DNA from: an uncultured Christensenellaceae bacterium
GTDB taxonomy: Bacteria > Bacillota > Clostridia > Christensenellales > CAG-314
Reading direction: 5' to 3'
Assembly (NCBI GenBank): GCA_910586625.1
Contig: CAJUIZ010000002.1
Coordinates: 123,930 to 187,929, forward strand
Length of the DNA: 64,000 nucleotides
Shown here: positions 61,911 through 64,000 of the stretch, in pieces
Numbering within the stretch: position 1 is the first letter of the stretch
Layout of the letters: each line of letters begins with the position of its first letter
Made by a program: the position numbers and the translations under genes
Notes under the pieces: generated by a model
What the model was told of the DNA's origin: nothing
The model's database searches: none
The model's input: only the letters and a program-made list of their open reading frames with translations

Positions 61911-62105
61911 TTTTGTCTTTCGCCTTGCGGGGATCGTAAACGGAAACGTACTTTTTTGCAAGGGTAAAGTGCATTGACTTCGTCAACCCTTGCAAAAACG
62001 GCAACGAAGTTGCGTTTGTAGGGGTATTGAAATAAATGTCGAATACGGAGCCAACCATTAGGCAAAATGCGTTTCCGTTTATTCGCCCCTTGTCGAAAGA
62101 CAAAA
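61911..62105. other. 195-base nested inverted-repeat structure between Rep and recombinase 2
   Basis: Pairs from outside in: TTTTGTCTTTCG (61911-61922)/CGAAAGACAAAA (62094-62105); GGGG (61929-61932)/CCCC (62086-62089); TAAACGGAAACG (61937-61948)/CGTTTCCGTTTA (62070-62081). Inside are two branches: TTTTTGCAAGGGT (61953-61965)/ACCCTTGCAAAAA (61986-61998) and GCAAC/GTTGC (62001-62013). The three long stems are perfect, 37 pairs in all. It starts 15 bases after the Rep stop and ends 31 bases before recombinase 2. A single-strand origin or a structured RNA in the recombinase leader are the two readings. Confidence 0.65.
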
Positions 62106-62136
62106 AATTCAATAAGTAAAGGAGAAACAAAAAACA

Positions 62137-63636
62137 ATGAAAACAGCAGTAATTTATGCAAGGTATAGTTCGGACAGCCAAACAGAGCAAAGTATTGAGG
62201 GACAATTAAGGGTTTGTAACGAATATGCAAAGTCCAATGACATTGTTATACTCGATACCTACATAGACAGGGCTATGACAGGTACTAACGATAACCGTCC
62301 CGACTTCCAGCGTATGTTAAAAGACAGTTGTCAACGCGAGTGGGATTTTATACTCGTCTATAAATTCGATAGATTTTCTCGTAACAAGTACGAAACAGCC
62401 ATACATAAAAAGACGTTGAAAGATAACGGCGTTAAAGTAATTTCCGCTATGGAGTATATACCCGACAGCCCAGAAGCAATAATCTTGGAAAGTATGTTAG
62501 AGGGCTACGCCGAATACTATTCCGCAGAGTTGAGCCAAAAGGTAAAACGCGGAATGAACGAAACAAGACAAAAAGGTAACTTTACAGGCGGTTACGTATT
62601 GTACGGGTATAAAGTAGAAAACCACAAAGTAAAGATTGACGAAGAAAAAGCGGAAATAATTAAATATATCTTTGAACAGTACGCTATGGGCGTATACGTA
62701 AAAGATATTATTAAGGCTTTGACGAATAGGGGTATACTTAACAGGGGTAAACCGTTTGCAAGAAATACCATATACAACATTTTGAAAAACGAAAAGTATG
62801 CAGGTATTTACCGACACGGAGATGAAGTATTTGAAAATATCTACCCCAAGATAGTACCGCAAGATATTTACGAAATTGTCCGTAAAAAGATAAATACCAA
62901 TAAATACGGAAAACGCAGCACGGAAGTTGTATACCTGTTAAGGAACAAAATGAAATGCGGTTATTGCGGAAGTCCAATAAGTGCAGAGTGCGGAACAGCA
63001 AAGAACGGAGATGTAAAGAGATACTATAAATGTTTAGGCAGAAAGCATCAAAACGGCTGTGTAAAAACGCAAATGAGAAAAGAAGTTTTAGAAAAGTACG
63101 TATTAGACAACATAATTGAAAAGTTAAGTAATAAAGAGATAAAGGAACAGTTGGTAACAAAATTGCTTGAATTGCAGGACAGTTACGTAAAAGCAAATTC
63201 CGCTTTGAATAAACTTGTTAAAGAGCAACGGCAAACGGAGAACAGTATAAAGAATATTATGACCGCTATTGAGAACGGCGGAACAAGTAATACGGCGATG
63301 AAACGATTAAGAGAGTTAGAAACGTTAAGCGAAGAATTAGAAAGGAATATACGGATTGAGAAAGCGAAGTCGGCTTTCAAATTAAGTAAACAGGAGATAA
63401 CGGAGTATTACAAAATTGCATTAGAGCAGGAACCGCAAATGCTAATAAATTATTTAGTTAAAGAAATAATACTGTTTGACGATAAAATGACAATAATCTA
63501 TAATACACCCAAAACTATGAACCTTGACAACAGTCAGGGTTTTTCTTTTTATTCAAAGAACGTACAGTTTCCAATATACATACAAAACAAGATACTGCCG
63601 AGAATGATAGATTTTGAATTAGAAATGCAAGTATAA
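62137..63636 (+). CDS. Large serine recombinase 2
   Basis: 499 residues, related to the enzyme at 56844. Resolvase domain VIYARYSSDSQTEQSIEGQL with Ser11 as nucleophile, RAMTGTNDNRPDFQRM, DFILVYKFDRFSRNKYE. The recombinase domain runs to about 240, a zinc ribbon follows (CGYCGSPISAECGTAKNG, then YYKCLGRKHQNGC), and then a coiled coil (about 345-420). GGAG lies twelve bases before the ATG. It presumably inserts and excises the Rep module. Confidence 0.93.
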   Translation: MKTAVIYARYSSDSQTEQSIEGQLRVCNEYAKSNDIVILDTYIDRAMTGTNDNRPDFQRMLKDSCQREWDFILVYKFDRFSRNKYETAIHKKTLKDNGVKVISAMEYIPDSPEAIILESMLEGYAEYYSAELSQKVKRGMNETRQKGNFTGGYVLYGYKVENHKVKIDEEKAEIIKYIFEQYAMGVYVKDIIKALTNRGILNRGKPFARNTIYNILKNEKYAGIYRHGDEVFENIYPKIVPQDIYEIVRKKINTNKYGKRSTEVVYLLRNKMKCGYCGSPISAECGTAKNGDVKRYYKCLGRKHQNGCVKTQMRKEVLEKYVLDNIIEKLSNKEIKEQLVTKLLELQDSYVKANSALNKLVKEQRQTENSIKNIMTAIENGGTSNTAMKRLRELETLSEELERNIRIEKAKSAFKLSKQEITEYYKIALEQEPQMLINYLVKEIILFDDKMTIIYNTPKTMNLDNSQGFSFYSKNVQFPIYIQNKILPRMIDFELEMQV

Positions 63637-63640
63637 AAGC

Positions 63641-63827
63641 GTAGACTATTTATTCCACAGTGCTATTGACACGAACCTTGCTTGGGGTGTGTGAATAGGC
63701 AAATAGGGGCGAAACCTTGCACCCCACCTAACAAAGGGCGTTAGGTGGGTTTTGGTTTGCCGTAGGCTCGTCCAGCCTAACACACCCCAATTCGTGTCAA
63801 TAGCCTTTTGCGGCATAAACCGTCTAC
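63641..63827. other. 187-base nested inverted-repeat structure after recombinase 2
   Basis: Pairs from outside in: GTAGAC (63641-63646)/GTCTAC (63822-63827); GCTATTGACACGAA (63662-63675)/TTCGTGTCAATAGC (63791-63804); TTGGGGTGTGT (63682-63692)/ACACACCCCAA (63780-63790); TAGGC (63696-63700)/GCCTA (63775-63779); AAACC (63712-63716)/GGTTT (63754-63758); CCCACCTAAC (63723-63732)/GTTAGGTGGG (63740-63749). It begins four bases after the recombinase stop. Overall plan is like the 61911-62105 structure. I see no gene in 63637-63945. Confidence 0.65.
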
Positions 63828-63910
63828 TTATTAGACGAATAAGGAATACGGCTATAAACGCAAATACGGGCGTTAAATACAATAAGAAAACCCGAAAAAG
63901 AGCAAAGAAA

Positions 63911-63943
63911 AAACCTAAACCGAGATGTTCGATTTAGGTTTCA
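63911..63943 (-). terminator. Terminator of the tRNA-Ser gene
   Basis: Minus strand AAACCTAAA pairs with TTTAGGTTT and is followed by a T-run, just past the CCA end of the tRNA. Confidence 0.75.
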
Positions 63944-63945
63944 TT

Positions 63946-64000
63946 TGGCGGAGGCGAAGGGATTCGAACCCCTGTGGCGTTGCCGCCAAACGGTTTTCAA
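63946..64000 (-). tRNA. tRNA-Ser (UGA anticodon), 3' part; 5' part beyond the right edge
   Basis: The minus strand reads from the anticodon loop (TTGAAAACCG, anticodon TGA) through a long variable arm (GGCGGCAACGCC), a T-arm with GGTTCGAATCC, the acceptor strand CGCCTCC and an encoded GCCA. The long variable arm is diagnostic of serine. This tRNA bounds the accessory region on the right. Confidence 0.92.

Noticed and set aside
51002..63965. attL/attR of one single element spanning the whole accessory region
   Set aside because: The tRNA-like ends at 51002 and 63946 agree only at positions common to serine tRNAs (18 of 26), whereas true att copies should be nearly identical.

Overview
The window looks like a chromosome segment of an anaerobic member of the Bacillota, most likely Clostridia. 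The evidence is AGGAG ribosome-binding sites, TTGACA/TATAAT promoters, hairpin-plus-T-run terminators, a trimeric-type electron-bifurcating [FeFe]-hydrogenase set, DegV, a DUF1385 protein and RsgI-type anti-sigma domains. Genus cannot be fixed from sequence alone; a Christensenellales-like gut lineage is a guess. Starts are corrected to the best ribosome-binding site where the longest frame was too long.

Region 1 (1-49,900) is ordinary chromosome. It holds hpt-tilS-rsmA-Fe-ADH; rpsF-ssb-rpsR; a GH3 beta-glucosidase/galM/ung/hydrolase operon; tldD-tldE; an RNA methyltransferase; an M32 carboxypeptidase with a divergent XRE regulator; a P-type ATPase; tsaD; cardiolipin synthase; a peptidoglycan amidase-like protein; the hydrogenase operon (NuoE-NuoF-HydA) beside a TM1266-type regulator and an ABC importer; prfA with a DUF1385-PrmC fusion; a VUT transporter/SDR pair; DegV; an ECF sigma factor with two RsgI-domain proteins; DUF1538 with two PII-like proteins and a nucleotidyltransferase; and small membrane, lipoprotein, FMN-barrel, DUF1858, zinc-ribbon, SPFH and PRC-barrel proteins. 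Two poly-C tracts lie in or beside promoters (44,596-44,605 and 45,904-45,912). A roughly 128-nt structured repeat occurs twice (19,182 and 25,636), each time starting on the stop codon of the upstream gene.

Region 2 (about 49,900-63,940) is accessory DNA to the left of a tRNA-Ser gene that runs off the right edge. It begins with a truncated DUF5677-like gene fused to the 3' end of a tyrosine integrase and a tRNA 3'-end-like fragment. An AT-rich block follows with a HEPN-motif protein, an RloA/RloB (AbiL-like) pair and a polytopic membrane protein, then a large serine recombinase. Next come a HEPN-like protein and a membrane-anchored Mrr-type nuclease, bounded by inverted repeats. Last is a compact module: a 330-nt array of back-to-back hairpins, a small ORF, an HUH replication initiator, a 195-nt nested inverted repeat, a second large serine recombinase, and a 187-nt nested inverted repeat. 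I read this module as an integrated rolling-circle replicon with its origins. It is the strongest candidate for an undescribed system here.
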